Part shown: positions 8,542-17,737 of the stretch, piece after piece
How positions within the stretch are numbered: the first letter of the stretch is position 1
Layout of the letters: every line of letters starts with the position of its first letter
NCBI RefSeq assembly: GCF_900187615.1
Contig: NZ_FYDO01000028.1
Location: forward strand, 29,496 to 93,495
Origin: Pseudomonas sp. Irchel s3f7
GTDB taxonomy: Bacteria; Pseudomonadota; Gammaproteobacteria; Pseudomonadales; Pseudomonadaceae
Length of the DNA: 64,000 bases
Direction of reading: 5' to 3'
Translations under genes and position numbers: made by a program
The notes under the pieces: model-generated
Database searches by the model: none
What the model saw: the letters and a program-made list of their open reading frames with translations, nothing else
What the model was told of the DNA's origin: nothing

Positions 8542-10797
8542 TCATTCCTTGATGCAATCGACGGTATAGTGCCGCCCATTGCCCTCGTCTTCATGTTGCA
8601 ATCCGTGCACATCGGCGACGAATCCCGGGAAACTGGCATCGAACGTTCGGGCAAACGCCAGATAGTCAATGATTGAGCGGGTTGCCTCGGTAAAACGCTC
8701 GCCGGGCATGATCAAGGGGATGCCTGGCGGATACGGAACCAGCATCACCGCCGCGATGCGCCCGTCCAGCGCATCGATGGACACCGCCTCAACATCACCG
8801 CGCACCAACTGATCATAGGCGTCCGCCGGCTTCATCGCGACTTCCGGCAATACCGTGTACATACGCTTGAGGTGTTTGGCCGTGGCATTGCTGCGATAGC
8901 AGGCGTGCAACTGATCACACAAATCCCGCAGGCCCATGCCCTGATAGCGTGCAACGTTCTGTTGCGCCACGCAGGGCAGACAATTGATCAGACTGACATT
9001 GGCATCGTAGCTGCGCTTGAACTCCAGTAACTCGGTGAGCAGCGTGCTCCATTTGCCCTTGGTGATGCCCATGGAGAACAACACGAGGAACGAATAGAGC
9101 CCAGTCTTTTCGACCACCAGCCCACGCTCCCAGAGGAATTTGCTGACCACCGCTGCCGGAATCCCGCGCTCGCTAAGGGCGCCGCCCGCCGTCAAACCCG
9201 GCATCACCAACGTGACCTTGATCGGGTCGAGCAACACATAATCATCGGTCACGCCGCCAAAGCCGTGCCAGTCGGCATCAGGCTGCAACAGCCAGTCTTC
9301 GGTGGTCACCCGCTCGATACCTTCCACCGACGGTGGTTGCCAGATCGAGAACCACCAGTCATCAGCGGCGATGTGCTGACGCAGATTGGCCAGCGCTCGA
9401 CGAAAACTCAGGGCCTCGTCGAACATCTCCTGCAACAGCGAACGTCCGGCCGGGCCTTCCATCATCGCTGAGGCGACGTCCAGCGAGGCAATGATGCCGT
9501 ACTGCGGCGACGTGGAGATGTGCATCATGAACGCTTCGTTGAAGCGATCACGGTCCAGTTGCCGCGCACCGCCATCCTGCACATGGATCATCGACGCCTG
9601 GCTGAATGCCGCCAGCAGTTTGTGGGTGGAATGGGTGGTGAACACCAGCGGGCTGTCGTCAGTGCGGGATGTGCCCATGCCGTAACGTCCGGCAAAAAAC
9701 TCATGGAACGCCGCATAGGCGTACCAGGCCTCGTCGAAGTGCAACACCTCGGTGCTGTTGCCCAATTGCTGTTTGATCAGTTCGGCGTTGTAGCAGAGGC
9801 CGTCGTAGGTCGAGTTGGTGACGACCGTGAGTTTGACCTTCGGCGCCCGGCCCTTGGTCAGCGGGCTCGCATCGATCTTGGCCTGGATCGATGCCGGGCT
9901 GAATTCACTCAGTGGAATCGGGCCGATGATGCCCAGTTCATTACGCTCCGGACACAGATAAAGCGGTATGGCGCCGGTCATGATGATCGAGTGCAGCACC
10001 GATTTGTGGCAATTGCGATCCACCAGCACCAAATCATCGCGAGCAACCATCGAGTGCCAGACTATCTTGTTGGCAGTGGACGTGCCATTGATCACGAAAA
10101 AGGTGTGATCGGCGCCGAAGTTGCGGGCCGCACGGGCCTCGGCGTCGGCCAGGGGGCCGGTATGATCCAGCAGCGAACCGAGTTCCGGCACTGAAACCGA
10201 CAAATCCGAACGCAGGGTGTTTTCACCGAAAAACTGGTGAAACGCCTGTCCTACCGGACTCTTGTGATACGCCACGCCACCGCCGTGCCCCGGGGTGTGC
10301 CAGGAGTAATTGGAGTCGGCGGTATGCTGCACCAACGCCTTGAAAAACGGCGGCAACAGGCCATCAAGGTACTTGCGCGCGGCACGCGCCACCTGTCGGG
10401 CGAGAAACGGCACCGTGTCTTCGAACAGGTAAAGAATGCCGCGCAACTGGTTGAGCTCGGCCATGGCATCGGCCGGCGCATTTTCCAGAGTGACCTTTTC
10501 GCCCAGGGCGAAGATTGGCAGATCGGGCGCACGGACCCGTGCCAGACCGATCAGCTCGGCCATGTTCTGTAACAAATGGGAATGAGTGCTGGCGTCTTCG
10601 GACGCGATCAACATGCAGGACAGACCGTGATAAGTCGAGGCAACCAGCCGCCCCTCCGTGTAGTCCACCGCCGATACGATGCTGAAACCTTCCTGCTCCA
10701 GTTCCCGGGCAATGCCGCGCACGCGATCACCGGCGACGGTGTCAGCCTTGATGTCGCGATGCACGATCAGAACGGGAAATTTCAAATCTTTATACAT
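8542..10797 (-). CDS. ldcA: Lysine decarboxylase (PLP-dependent, fold-type I)
   Basis: 751-residue enzyme of the Orn/Lys/Arg decarboxylase class, with an N-terminal wing/response-regulator-like domain (1-130), a PLP-binding large domain and a C-terminal domain. The Schiff-base lysine is Lys393 in THSTHKLLAAFSQ; HFDEAWYA (about 353-360) and HTPGHGGG (about 167-174) are conserved PLP and substrate regions. The sequence agrees, from memory, almost residue for residue with P. aeruginosa LdcA (PA1818), which makes cadaverine from lysine and is activated by ArgR, and the position next to dnaQ also agrees. Arginine specificity is therefore less likely, despite older annotations of the family. The GNAT gene follows at the stop codon. 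I did not find a convincing ArgR site by eye. Confidence 0.9.
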   Translation of the reverse strand: MYKDLKFPVLIVHRDIKADTVAGDRVRGIARELEQEGFSIVSAVDYTEGRLVASTYHGLSCMLIASEDASTHSHLLQNMAELIGLARVRAPDLPIFALGEKVTLENAPADAMAELNQLRGILYLFEDTVPFLARQVARAARKYLDGLLPPFFKALVQHTADSNYSWHTPGHGGGVAYHKSPVGQAFHQFFGENTLRSDLSVSVPELGSLLDHTGPLADAEARAARNFGADHTFFVINGTSTANKIVWHSMVARDDLVLVDRNCHKSVLHSIIMTGAIPLYLCPERNELGIIGPIPLSEFSPASIQAKIDASPLTKGRAPKVKLTVVTNSTYDGLCYNAELIKQQLGNSTEVLHFDEAWYAYAAFHEFFAGRYGMGTSRTDDSPLVFTTHSTHKLLAAFSQASMIHVQDGGARQLDRDRFNEAFMMHISTSPQYGIIASLDVASAMMEGPAGRSLLQEMFDEALSFRRALANLRQHIAADDWWFSIWQPPSVEGIERVTTEDWLLQPDADWHGFGGVTDDYVLLDPIKVTLVMPGLTAGGALSERGIPAAVVSKFLWERGLVVEKTGLYSFLVLFSMGITKGKWSTLLTELLEFKRSYDANVSLINCLPCVAQQNVARYQGMGLRDLCDQLHACYRSNATAKHLKRMYTVLPEVAMKPADAYDQLVRGDVEAVSIDALDGRIAAVMLVPYPPGIPLIMPGERFTEATRSIIDYLAFARTFDASFPGFVADVHGLQHEDEGNGRHYTVDCIKE

Positions 10798-10928
10798 GGG
10801 GCTCAGTGTCCTGAGGCGGCAGACCAGAGCCTGCCAATCACCTCAGGGTAGAGGGTTGAAGCGGATGTGGCGAGCGCGACGCACTAAAATGGGTCGGCAG
10901 CTACTTGTCGGGGTGCGGGTTGGTTTTC

Positions 10929-11000
10929 AAAAGATCGCAGCCTCGTTTTACTCGACAGCTCCTACAGGATTACGCATTCCCTCGTAGGAGCTCGATCTTC
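10929..11000. repeat. REP-like inverted element
   Basis: AAAAGATCGCAGCCTCG with CAGCTCCTACAGG, then CTCGTAGGAGCTCGATCTT in the other orientation. It is a diverged member of the AGATCGCAGCC...GGCAGCTCCTAC repeat class, also seen at 51476-51547. It fills the gap between dnaQ and ldcA; nothing else is recognisable there. Confidence 0.6.
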
Positions 11001-11009
11001 ACGAAGGAA

Positions 11010-11762
11010 CTACGCCTGCGCCTCAGCCAGCTGCACCCACAACGCCGGAGCGCCAGCGGATTTTGCGATGACTTCCATTCGAGCCGCGTGCCGGGCCAGG
11101 TCGTCTTCGCTGGCGCGGATGATGCGTGTGGGCTGACGGTCTGCAGGCAGGCGACGGATTTCCGTGGCCGAGTTGTCCGCGCCTTCACCGGAACCATTGC
11201 CATCGGAGGCGTTACCCGCCAGGGACAGGCTGGTCTGGCCACCGGTCATGGTCAGGTAGACGTCGGCAAGAATCTCGGAGTCGAGCAAGGCGCCGTGCAG
11301 TTCACGGCCGGAGTTGTCGACGCCATAGCGTTTGCACAACGCATCGAGGCTGTTGCGCTGCCCTGGGTGGCGTTCCCGGGCCATCATCAAGGTATCGAGG
11401 ATCGAGCAGTGTTGCGTGATGTCCGCACGCTCGTGCTGGCCCATCAAGGCAAATTCGTTGTTGATGAAACCAACGTCGAACGCCGCGTTATGGATGATCA
11501 GCTGCGCGCCCTTGATGAACTCGAAGAATTCTTCGGCCACTTCGGCAAAACGTGGCTTGCCCACCAGGAATTCGTTGGTGATGCCGTGGACGCCGATGGC
11601 GCCTTCGTCACTTTCGCGGTCCGGTTGCAGGTACACATGAAAGTGCCGCCCCGTCAGCCGCCGGCCGATCAACTCGACGCAACCGATTTCGATAATCCGG
11701 TGGCCGTCGGTTACCGGCATGCCGGTCGTTTCGGTATCGAGTACAACGGATCTGGTGGCCAT
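11010..11762 (-). CDS. dnaQ: DNA polymerase III epsilon subunit (3'-5' proofreading exonuclease)
   Basis: 250 residues. The DEDDh exonuclease motifs are intact: ExoI DTETTG (Asp9, Glu11), ExoII in IIHNAAFDVGFINNEF and ExoIII in HGALLDSEILADVYL. The C-terminal tail (after about residue 185) carries the segment that in E. coli binds the alpha subunit. It proofreads within the replicative polymerase core. rnhA is 191 bases upstream on the same strand; in E. coli the two genes diverge, whereas here they run in one direction with a REP pair between them, so dnaQ probably has its own promoter in 11763-11850. Confidence 0.96.
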   Translation of the reverse strand: MATRSVVLDTETTGMPVTDGHRIIEIGCVELIGRRLTGRHFHVYLQPDRESDEGAIGVHGITNEFLVGKPRFAEVAEEFFEFIKGAQLIIHNAAFDVGFINNEFALMGQHERADITQHCSILDTLMMARERHPGQRNSLDALCKRYGVDNSGRELHGALLDSEILADVYLTMTGGQTSLSLAGNASDGNGSGEGADNSATEIRRLPADRQPTRIIRASEDDLARHAARMEVIAKSAGAPALWVQLAEAQA

Positions 11763-11850
11763 CAGTGCTCAGCTCTCAATCGGTCAATCATGTAAAAACG
11801 CGAATGTTAACACGCTGGACGGGGTCTTTCAGGTGGACCGTGCCGTCCCG

Positions 11851-11925
11851 ATCGCTGGCGGGCCAGCTCCCACTCTTGATCTGCGTCATTCACAAATCTC
11901 CTGTGGGAGCCAGCCTGCTGGCGAT
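11851..11925. repeat. REP pair between rnhA and dnaQ
   Basis: ATCGCTGGCGGGCCAGCTCCCAC (in two pieces) at 11851-11873 faces TGTGGGAGCCAGCCTGCTGG at 11902. It is a CTGGC-type REP pair lying in the 191-base gap. On the minus-strand transcript it could act as an attenuator or mRNA 3'-end protector for rnhA. Confidence 0.75.
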
Positions 11926-11953
11926 GAGTGCACCACGGTGTATCAGCAGGAAA

Positions 11954-12406
11954 TCAAGTCTGTTTGTAGCCGCGCACTTCGTCCACGCCACGGTTAGCCA
12001 ATTGGTCGGCCCGTTCGTTGCCGTGATGGCCGATGTGCCCGCGCACCCATTTCCAGGTGACTTTATGGCGGTTGACCTGCTCGTCCAGCAGCTTCCAAAG
12101 GTCAGCGTTTTTAACCGGTTCTTTCGCAGCGGTTTTCCAGCCGCGCTTCTTCCAGTTGTCCATCCATTCATTGATGCCTTTCATCACGTACTGGGAGTCG
12201 GTCACCAGTAGCACTTCGCACGGACGCTTGAGTTCTTCCAGGCCTCGGATCGCGCCCATCAGCTCCATGCGATTGTTGGTGGTGTTGGCTTCGCCGCCCC
12301 AGAGTTCTTTCTCAACGCCTTTGCACACCAGCAAGGCGCCCCAGCCGCCAGGGCCGGGATTGCCTTTACAGGCGCCGTCGGTAAAGAGTTCTACGCTATC
12401 GCTCAT
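11954..12406 (-). CDS. rnhA: Ribonuclease HI
   Basis: 150-residue endonuclease that cuts RNA in RNA-DNA hybrids. The four carboxylates are visible: Asp10 (LFTDGACKGNPG), Glu48 (NRMELMGAIRGL), Asp70 (LLVTDSQYV) and the C-terminal Asp in HHGNERADQLA, with the GNERAD loop typical of the bacterial type I enzyme. It follows the methyltransferase gene by 90 bases and precedes dnaQ, the same neighbourhood as E. coli yafS-rnhA-dnaQ. Confidence 0.96.
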   Translation of the reverse strand: MSDSVELFTDGACKGNPGPGGWGALLVCKGVEKELWGGEANTTNNRMELMGAIRGLEELKRPCEVLLVTDSQYVMKGINEWMDNWKKRGWKTAAKEPVKNADLWKLLDEQVNRHKVTWKWVRGHIGHHGNERADQLANRGVDEVRGYKQT

Positions 12407-12496
12407 GCCAATCTATCCAGAAAATGCGGTGGCCCGCCGATCGAGGATCGACGACGCCCAAAGCCGGGACACGCCCGGCCGAAATTAAAGAAGGGT

Positions 12497-13255
12497 TTAC
12501 GGCTCGATGTTGCGCCGGTTGACCTTGGCCATCGGCAGCGGAATCAGTTTGCCCATCGGCTCACGGCGTTCCTGCCGCAGCGGCCGCAGACCGACCACGA
12601 TCTTGCGCGCCACCAGCAAGTAGAAACCACCGCCCGACAGTTGCCAGGCGCCGGCCCTGCGTTCCCATCCGGCCAGACGGGTCTGCCAGGCAGGCGAAGC
12701 CAGCGGCGGACGATAGCACCCGAAGCGGCGTTTCTCCAGCGCGAAACCCAGCAGGTTCAGCCAGTCCGAAACCCGCGATGGAGAGATGCAGCGCGCCTTG
12801 CGCATCCCGTCATGGGCAAACATATGCCGCAAGCCCCAAGTGCTCCAGGGATTGATGCCGATGATCAGCAGATGCCCACCGGGCCGCACGCTGCTGGCCG
12901 CTTCGCGCAACAAACCGTGGGGCGACAGGCAGAAATCCAGCCCATGCTGCAACACCACCACGTCGGCGGCATGTTCGCTGAGTGGCCAGGCTTGTTCCTC
13001 GCAGACAATCTCGACCCCCGGCAACGGCGCACCAAGACGCACATTGCGCTGCACCTGTGGCGCCGACGGCGGCGTCTGGGCAGACGGGCCGTAATGCACA
13101 AGGTAACCGCCGAAAAAGCGCCCCAGCTCGTCTTCGAGCATGCGCCGCTCTTCGTCCAGCAAAAATTGCCCGATGGGCCCGGACAGCCAGTCGCGGGCTG
13201 CGCTGATCAACGCCAGCCAGTCCGGATCAGCCTGTGCGAACGCTTTGTCAGTCAT
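12497..13255 (-). CDS. Class I SAM-dependent methyltransferase (YafS-like)
   Basis: About 252 residues. It has a methyltransferase type 11 core: ADVVVLQHGLDFCLSPHGLL and VRPGGHLLIIGINPWSTWGL carry the motif II/post-II pattern, but the classic glycine-rich SAM loop at the start of the domain is weak or absent. The substrate is unknown. I started it at the second ATG (13255), six bases after GGAG; the frame also allows 13267. It is divergent from gloB with about 65 bases between starts, and it precedes rnhA, as yafS does in E. coli. Confidence 0.85.
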   Translation of the reverse strand: MTDKAFAQADPDWLALISAARDWLSGPIGQFLLDEERRMLEDELGRFFGGYLVHYGPSAQTPPSAPQVQRNVRLGAPLPGVEIVCEEQAWPLSEHAADVVVLQHGLDFCLSPHGLLREAASSVRPGGHLLIIGINPWSTWGLRHMFAHDGMRKARCISPSRVSDWLNLLGFALEKRRFGCYRPPLASPAWQTRLAGWERRAGAWQLSGGGFYLLVARKIVVGLRPLRQERREPMGKLIPLPMAKVNRRNIEP

Positions 13256-13320
13256 TGCATTCTCCAACGCGCCAGGAAGTTCTAAGATGCGCCTTTGTTT
13301 TCTGCTTGGCGAATCCGACG

Positions 13321-14088
13321 ATGATACAGATCACTGCCCTGCCCGCCTTCACCGATAACTACATCTGGTTGTTACAAGACCACGGCAGCAAGCGCTGCGC
13401 CGTCGTCGATCCGGGTGATGCCGCGCCCGTGCAAGCCTGGCTGACGGTCAATCCCGGTTGGGTATTAAGCGACATTCTGATCACTCACCACCATCATGAC
13501 CATGTCGGCGGTGTCGAACAGTTGAAGGAAGCGACAAACGCGAAGGTCTATGGCCCGGCGAGCGAAAGCATTCCCGCGCGGGACGTTGCGCTCAAGGACA
13601 ACGACCGTGTCAGCGTGCTCGGATGGGATTTCGATGTGCTTGCCGTCCCGGGCCATACGCTGGGGCATATTGCCTACTATCACCATGGTCTGTTGTTTTG
13701 CGGTGACACGCTGTTTGCCGCGGGCTGCGGGCGTCTGTTCGAAGGCACGCCACAGCAGATGTACGCCTCGCTGACCCGTTTGGCCGCGCTGCCGGAGGAC
13801 ACGCTGGTCTACTGCACTCACGAATACACCCTGAGCAATTTGAAATTTGCCGCCGCCGTCGAACCGAACAATCCCGACACTGCCGAACGCCTGGCCAAAG
13901 TCACCCGACAACGGGAATCCGGGATCATGACGTTGCCTTCGACACTGGCGCTGGAAAATCTCACAAATCCGTTTTTGCGTGTCAGTGAAACATCTGTTAA
14001 AGAAAAAATGGACGAACGGACCGGCAGCGATAACTTGGCGCCCGATATGGTTTTTGCTGCGCTCAGGGCTTGGAAAGACGGGTTCTAA
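13321..14088 (+). CDS. gloB: Hydroxyacylglutathione hydrolase (glyoxalase II)
   Basis: 255-residue metallo-beta-lactamase-fold enzyme that hydrolyses S-lactoylglutathione to lactate and glutathione in methylglyoxal detoxification. The dinuclear metal motif THHHHDH spans residues 55-61; the later ligands are in VPGHTLGHIAYY and FCGDTLFAAGCGRLFEG, and the glutathione-binding YCTHEYTLSN region is intact. ATG at 13321 starts the family-typical MIQITALPAFTDNYIW. mltD follows 99 bases downstream. Confidence 0.96.
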   Translation: MIQITALPAFTDNYIWLLQDHGSKRCAVVDPGDAAPVQAWLTVNPGWVLSDILITHHHHDHVGGVEQLKEATNAKVYGPASESIPARDVALKDNDRVSVLGWDFDVLAVPGHTLGHIAYYHHGLLFCGDTLFAAGCGRLFEGTPQQMYASLTRLAALPEDTLVYCTHEYTLSNLKFAAAVEPNNPDTAERLAKVTRQRESGIMTLPSTLALENLTNPFLRVSETSVKEKMDERTGSDNLAPDMVFAALRAWKDGF

Positions 14089-14187
14089 AGAGCTTGCTCG
14101 CGGGTCTGATATCGCTGAATGGTTGACCGCAGGGGGTACGCTTTCTAGAATCGCCCGACATTTTTGCCCGGAACTAACTTCCAGCCA

Positions 14188-15642
14188 ATGTCGTCACCTA
14201 TTCGTAAAGCCATCAATTCAGACGCATTGACCCGCTTGGCTCAAGCCATCGCGGTGGCTGTGTCCGCCACATTGGCGGGCTGTTCCAGCAATGCGCCGCA
14301 GACTGATGCGACGCACACCCAGAACATCGCTGCACGCGCCAAACAGAAGCCGATCTGGCTCACTGAACAACCTAGCCCGCAAGTTCCACAGGACGTCTGG
14401 GAGCGCATGCGCCAGGGCTTCCAGTTGCAGGACGGGCTGGGCGTCAACCCACGTATCGAGCAACAGCGCCTGTGGTTCGCCAGCAACCCGTCGTTTCTCG
14501 AAAACGCCGGCGAACGTGGCAGTCTCTACATGCACTACATCGTGGAGCGCCTCGAAGAGCGCAACATGCCGCTGGAACTGGCGCTGCTGCCAGTGATTGA
14601 AAGCTCCTACAACCCGATGGCCTATTCCCGGTCCAACGCGGTGGGTCTTTGGCAATTCATCCCTTCCACCGGGCGTTACTTCAACCTGCGCCAGACCCGT
14701 CTGTATGATGGCCGTCGTGATATCACCGCGTCGACCACCGCCGCGCTGGATTACCTGACCCGCCTGCATGACATGTTCAACGGCGACTGGATGCTGGCCC
14801 TGGCGGCTTACAACGCCGGTGAAGGCACCGTCAGCCGGGCCATCGAGCGCAATGAAAAGCTCGGCCTGCCAACCGATTACTGGAACCTGCCGCTGCCGTC
14901 CGAAACCCAGGCATACGTGCCAAAGTTGCTGGCGCTGTCGCAAGTGGTCATGGCTCCCAACGCCTATGGCGTGAACCTGAACCCGATCGCCAACGAACCG
15001 TACTTCCAGGCTGTCGAAATCAATCAGCGCATGGACCTGTCCAAAGTCGCTGAAGTCGCCAACATCGACGAAGACGAACTGTTCCAGCTGAACCCGGCCT
15101 TCAAGCAGCGCACCACCACCCTGGATGGCCCGCAGCATTTGCTGGTGCCGACTTCCAAGGCACAACTGCTGACCACCAGCCTGCAGACCATGCGCCCTGA
15201 AGAGCTGATCAGCAAGAAGCCACTCAAGCCTGTCTTCGACGGTGCGGACGATACGGTCGTCGCCAGTGCCAAACGCAACTACCGGGTCAAGCGCGGCGAC
15301 AACCTCGGCTCCATTGCCAAGGCCAACAACGTCGACGTCAAGGATCTGCAACGCTGGAACAACCTCAGCGGCAAGAACCTCAAGGCCGGCCAGACCCTGG
15401 TCATGCAGGACACCCGCAAAAGCAAAAACAGCTCCGGTCGCGTCAATACCGTGGTCGCCGCCAACAGCAAAACCGCCAAAAGCAACAAGCAGCAGACCAA
15501 GTACAAGGTCCAGCAAGGCGATTCGCTGTACATCGTGGCCAAGCGCTTCAACGTTGAGATGCAGCATCTCAAACGCTGGAACCCTCGTGTCGGCCAGGCG
15601 TTGAAGCCCGGACAAATGTTGACGGTTGCCAATCCGCGCTAA
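14188..15642 (+). CDS. mltD: Membrane-bound lytic murein transglycosylase D
   Basis: 484-residue lipoprotein that cleaves the glycan strands of peptidoglycan to 1,6-anhydro ends. The signal sequence ends in the lipobox LAGC (Cys32). The SLT domain has the catalytic Glu138 (LLPVIESSYNP) and the family motif NAVGLWQFIPSTG. Two LysM peptidoglycan-binding repeats lie at the C-terminus (YRVKRGDNLGSIAKANNVDV... and YKVQQGDSLYIVAKRFNVEM...), joined by a basic Ser/Asn/Lys-rich linker. The ATG at 14188 is preferred to the first in-frame codon at 14164, because it yields a normal signal peptide. A strong terminator follows. Confidence 0.95.
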   Translation: MSSPIRKAINSDALTRLAQAIAVAVSATLAGCSSNAPQTDATHTQNIAARAKQKPIWLTEQPSPQVPQDVWERMRQGFQLQDGLGVNPRIEQQRLWFASNPSFLENAGERGSLYMHYIVERLEERNMPLELALLPVIESSYNPMAYSRSNAVGLWQFIPSTGRYFNLRQTRLYDGRRDITASTTAALDYLTRLHDMFNGDWMLALAAYNAGEGTVSRAIERNEKLGLPTDYWNLPLPSETQAYVPKLLALSQVVMAPNAYGVNLNPIANEPYFQAVEINQRMDLSKVAEVANIDEDELFQLNPAFKQRTTTLDGPQHLLVPTSKAQLLTTSLQTMRPEELISKKPLKPVFDGADDTVVASAKRNYRVKRGDNLGSIAKANNVDVKDLQRWNNLSGKNLKAGQTLVMQDTRKSKNSSGRVNTVVAANSKTAKSNKQQTKYKVQQGDSLYIVAKRFNVEMQHLKRWNPRVGQALKPGQMLTVANPR

Positions 15643-15648
15643 AAAAAC

Positions 15649-15673
15649 AGCCCCTGAATTCAGGGGCTTTTTT
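15649..15673 (+). terminator. Intrinsic terminator of mltD
   Basis: AGCCCCTG-AATT-CAGGGGCT stem, then a run of T. It starts seven bases after the mltD stop. Confidence 0.92.
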
Positions 15674-15706
15674 ATGCCTGCACAGTTTCATGGCGAGCAC
15701 AAAACC

Positions 15707-15798
15707 TGTAGGAGCGAGCTTGCTCGCGATGAGGGCTTGTCAGTTTGCATCGATGGCGACTGACACACCGTCATCGCGAGCAAGCTCGCTCCTACAGG
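15707..15798. repeat. Inverted REP pair
   Basis: TGTAGGAGCGAGCTTGCTCG at 15707 and its inverse CGAGCAAGCTCGCTCCTACA near 15778, about 40 bases apart, in the gap between mltD and the ABC transporter operon. The near-perfect complementarity of the two units would form one long cruciform. Confidence 0.88.
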
Positions 15799-15907
15799 GA
15801 TTGTCGTCCAGCCGAAATGACTGATTGATCCCCTGTCTTTTTCCTGTCCTGACAAGCTGTTACTGTACGGTCCACAAAGCCCAAGCCGCCTGGATCGGAT
15901 CCCCTAT

Positions 15908-17737
15908 TTGAAGCGTCCCCTCCTCTTCCTGATCAGCCTGGCCTTGAGCTCCACCGCAAGCGCGACGATCAGCGAAAGCCATGGTTATGCGCAGTTCGGC
16001 ACGCTCAAGTATCCGGCCAGATTTACCCATTTCGACTGGGTCAACCCGCAAGCGCCCAAAGGCGGAACGTTGCGGGTAATGGCGTTTGGCACGTTCGATA
16101 CGCTCAACCCTTACACGTTCAAGGGCACCAGCCCGGTCACCACGCCGAGCTTCCTGCAGTACGGCATCAACGAGCTCAACGAACCGCTGATGGTCGGCAC
16201 CGGCCAGTACGCGCCATCCGGGGATGAACCGGCGTCCAGTTACGGCCTGATTGCCCAGTCGGTGGAGTACAGCGAAGACCGCAGCTGGGTGGTGTTCAAT
16301 CTGCGCCCCGAAGCGCGCTTCCACGACGGCACGCCGATCACCGCGTACGACGTCGCGTTCTCCTACCGGTTGCTGCTCAAGGAAGGTCATCCGCTGTACC
16401 GCACCAGCCTCCAGGAAGTGCTGCGGGTCGACATCCTCAATCCGCAGCGCATTCGTTTTGTGTTCAAGCGTGCCGGCAATCCGCTGTTGATCCTGCGTCT
16501 GGGCGAGTTGCCGGTGCTGCCGCAGCATTACTGGAAGGGCCGAGACTTCAAAGCCACCACCTTCGAACCGCCGCTGGGCAGTGGACCGTATCGCATCACA
16601 TCGGTCACGCCAGGGCGACAAATCGTCTTCGAACGGGTCAAGGATTACTGGGGCAAGGACCTGCCGGTCAATCGCGGCAAATACAATGTCGACCGCATGG
16701 AAGTCGAGTATTACCGTGACAGTGACGTGGCATTCGAAGCCTTCAAGGCGGACGAATTCGACATTTACATCGAGCATCAGGCAAAGAATTGGGCCACCGG
16801 TTACAACTTCCCGGCGATACGTCGCGGCGAGGTGATCAAGGCGCAGATTGCGCACCAGATCCCGACCCAGAGCCAGGGATTGTTCATGAACAGCCGTCGC
16901 CCGACGTTCGCTGATCCCAAGGTCCGCGAAGCCCTGGGGCTGATGTTCGACTTTGAGTGGACCAACCGCACGCTGTTCAGCGGCGCCTACAAACGCGCCA
17001 TGAGTTACTACCCCAACAGCGAATTCTCCGCGACCGGGTTGCCGGTCGGACATGAATGGCTGCTGCTCAAGCCCTACCGGGAACAATTACCGGCCAGGCT
17101 GTTCACAGAGCCGTTCAGCCTGCCGCAGACCATCGGGCGCGGCATCCCCCGGGAAACCCTGCGCAAAGCCCTCGGCCTGCTCGCTGAAGCCGGCTGGAAG
17201 CTTAATGGCCAGCGTTTACAGAACGCGACCGGGCAACCGTTGCGCCTGGAACTCCTGCTGGTCAATCCGAACCTGGAACGCATTCTTCAACCTTACATCG
17301 AGAACCTCGCCAGTATCGGCATCGACGCCCACCTGCGCACGGTCGATCGCGCCCAATACAAGCAACGCCTCGACCAGTTCGATTTCGACATGATTCTGAT
17401 GACCCTCAACCAGACCCTCAGCCCGGGCCTGGAGCAATGGCAGTACTTTCATTCCAGCCAGGCCGGGGTCAAGGGCAGCAAGAATTACGCCGGCATCGCC
17501 AACCCGGTGGTCGATCACCTGCTGGAGCAACTGCTCGCCGCCCAGACCCGCGATGACCAGGTCGCCGCCGGCAAGGCCCTCGACCGTGTGCTGCTGTGGC
17601 AGCACTACATCATTCCCAATTGGTACCTCAACTATCACCGACTGGCCTACCGCAACCGGTTGGCCTTTGTCACGACGCCGCCCTACACCCTGGGCCTGAG
17701 CGCGTGGTGGCTGAAGTCTTCGGAGAAAGATCGATGA
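15908..17737 (+). CDS. nppA1: Peptide ABC transporter substrate-binding protein 1
   Basis: Periplasmic family 5 solute-binding protein, 609 residues. A short signal peptide (MKRPLLFLISLALSSTASA) is followed by FDWVNPQAPKGGTLRVMAFG and VKDYWGKDLPVNRG, both typical of the YejA/microcin C-type subgroup. The only in-frame start is a TTG at 15908; no ATG or GTG exists upstream before a stop. The order of two binding proteins, two permeases and one fused ATPase between mltD and fabI is that of P. aeruginosa nppA1A2BCD, the importer reported for peptidyl nucleoside antibiotics. The assignment of A1 versus A2 rests on order. The stop overlaps the start of the next gene (ATGA). Confidence 0.85.
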   Translation: MKRPLLFLISLALSSTASATISESHGYAQFGTLKYPARFTHFDWVNPQAPKGGTLRVMAFGTFDTLNPYTFKGTSPVTTPSFLQYGINELNEPLMVGTGQYAPSGDEPASSYGLIAQSVEYSEDRSWVVFNLRPEARFHDGTPITAYDVAFSYRLLLKEGHPLYRTSLQEVLRVDILNPQRIRFVFKRAGNPLLILRLGELPVLPQHYWKGRDFKATTFEPPLGSGPYRITSVTPGRQIVFERVKDYWGKDLPVNRGKYNVDRMEVEYYRDSDVAFEAFKADEFDIYIEHQAKNWATGYNFPAIRRGEVIKAQIAHQIPTQSQGLFMNSRRPTFADPKVREALGLMFDFEWTNRTLFSGAYKRAMSYYPNSEFSATGLPVGHEWLLLKPYREQLPARLFTEPFSLPQTIGRGIPRETLRKALGLLAEAGWKLNGQRLQNATGQPLRLELLLVNPNLERILQPYIENLASIGIDAHLRTVDRAQYKQRLDQFDFDMILMTLNQTLSPGLEQWQYFHSSQAGVKGSKNYAGIANPVVDHLLEQLLAAQTRDDQVAAGKALDRVLLWQHYIIPNWYLNYHRLAYRNRLAFVTTPPYTLGLSAWWLKSSEKDR

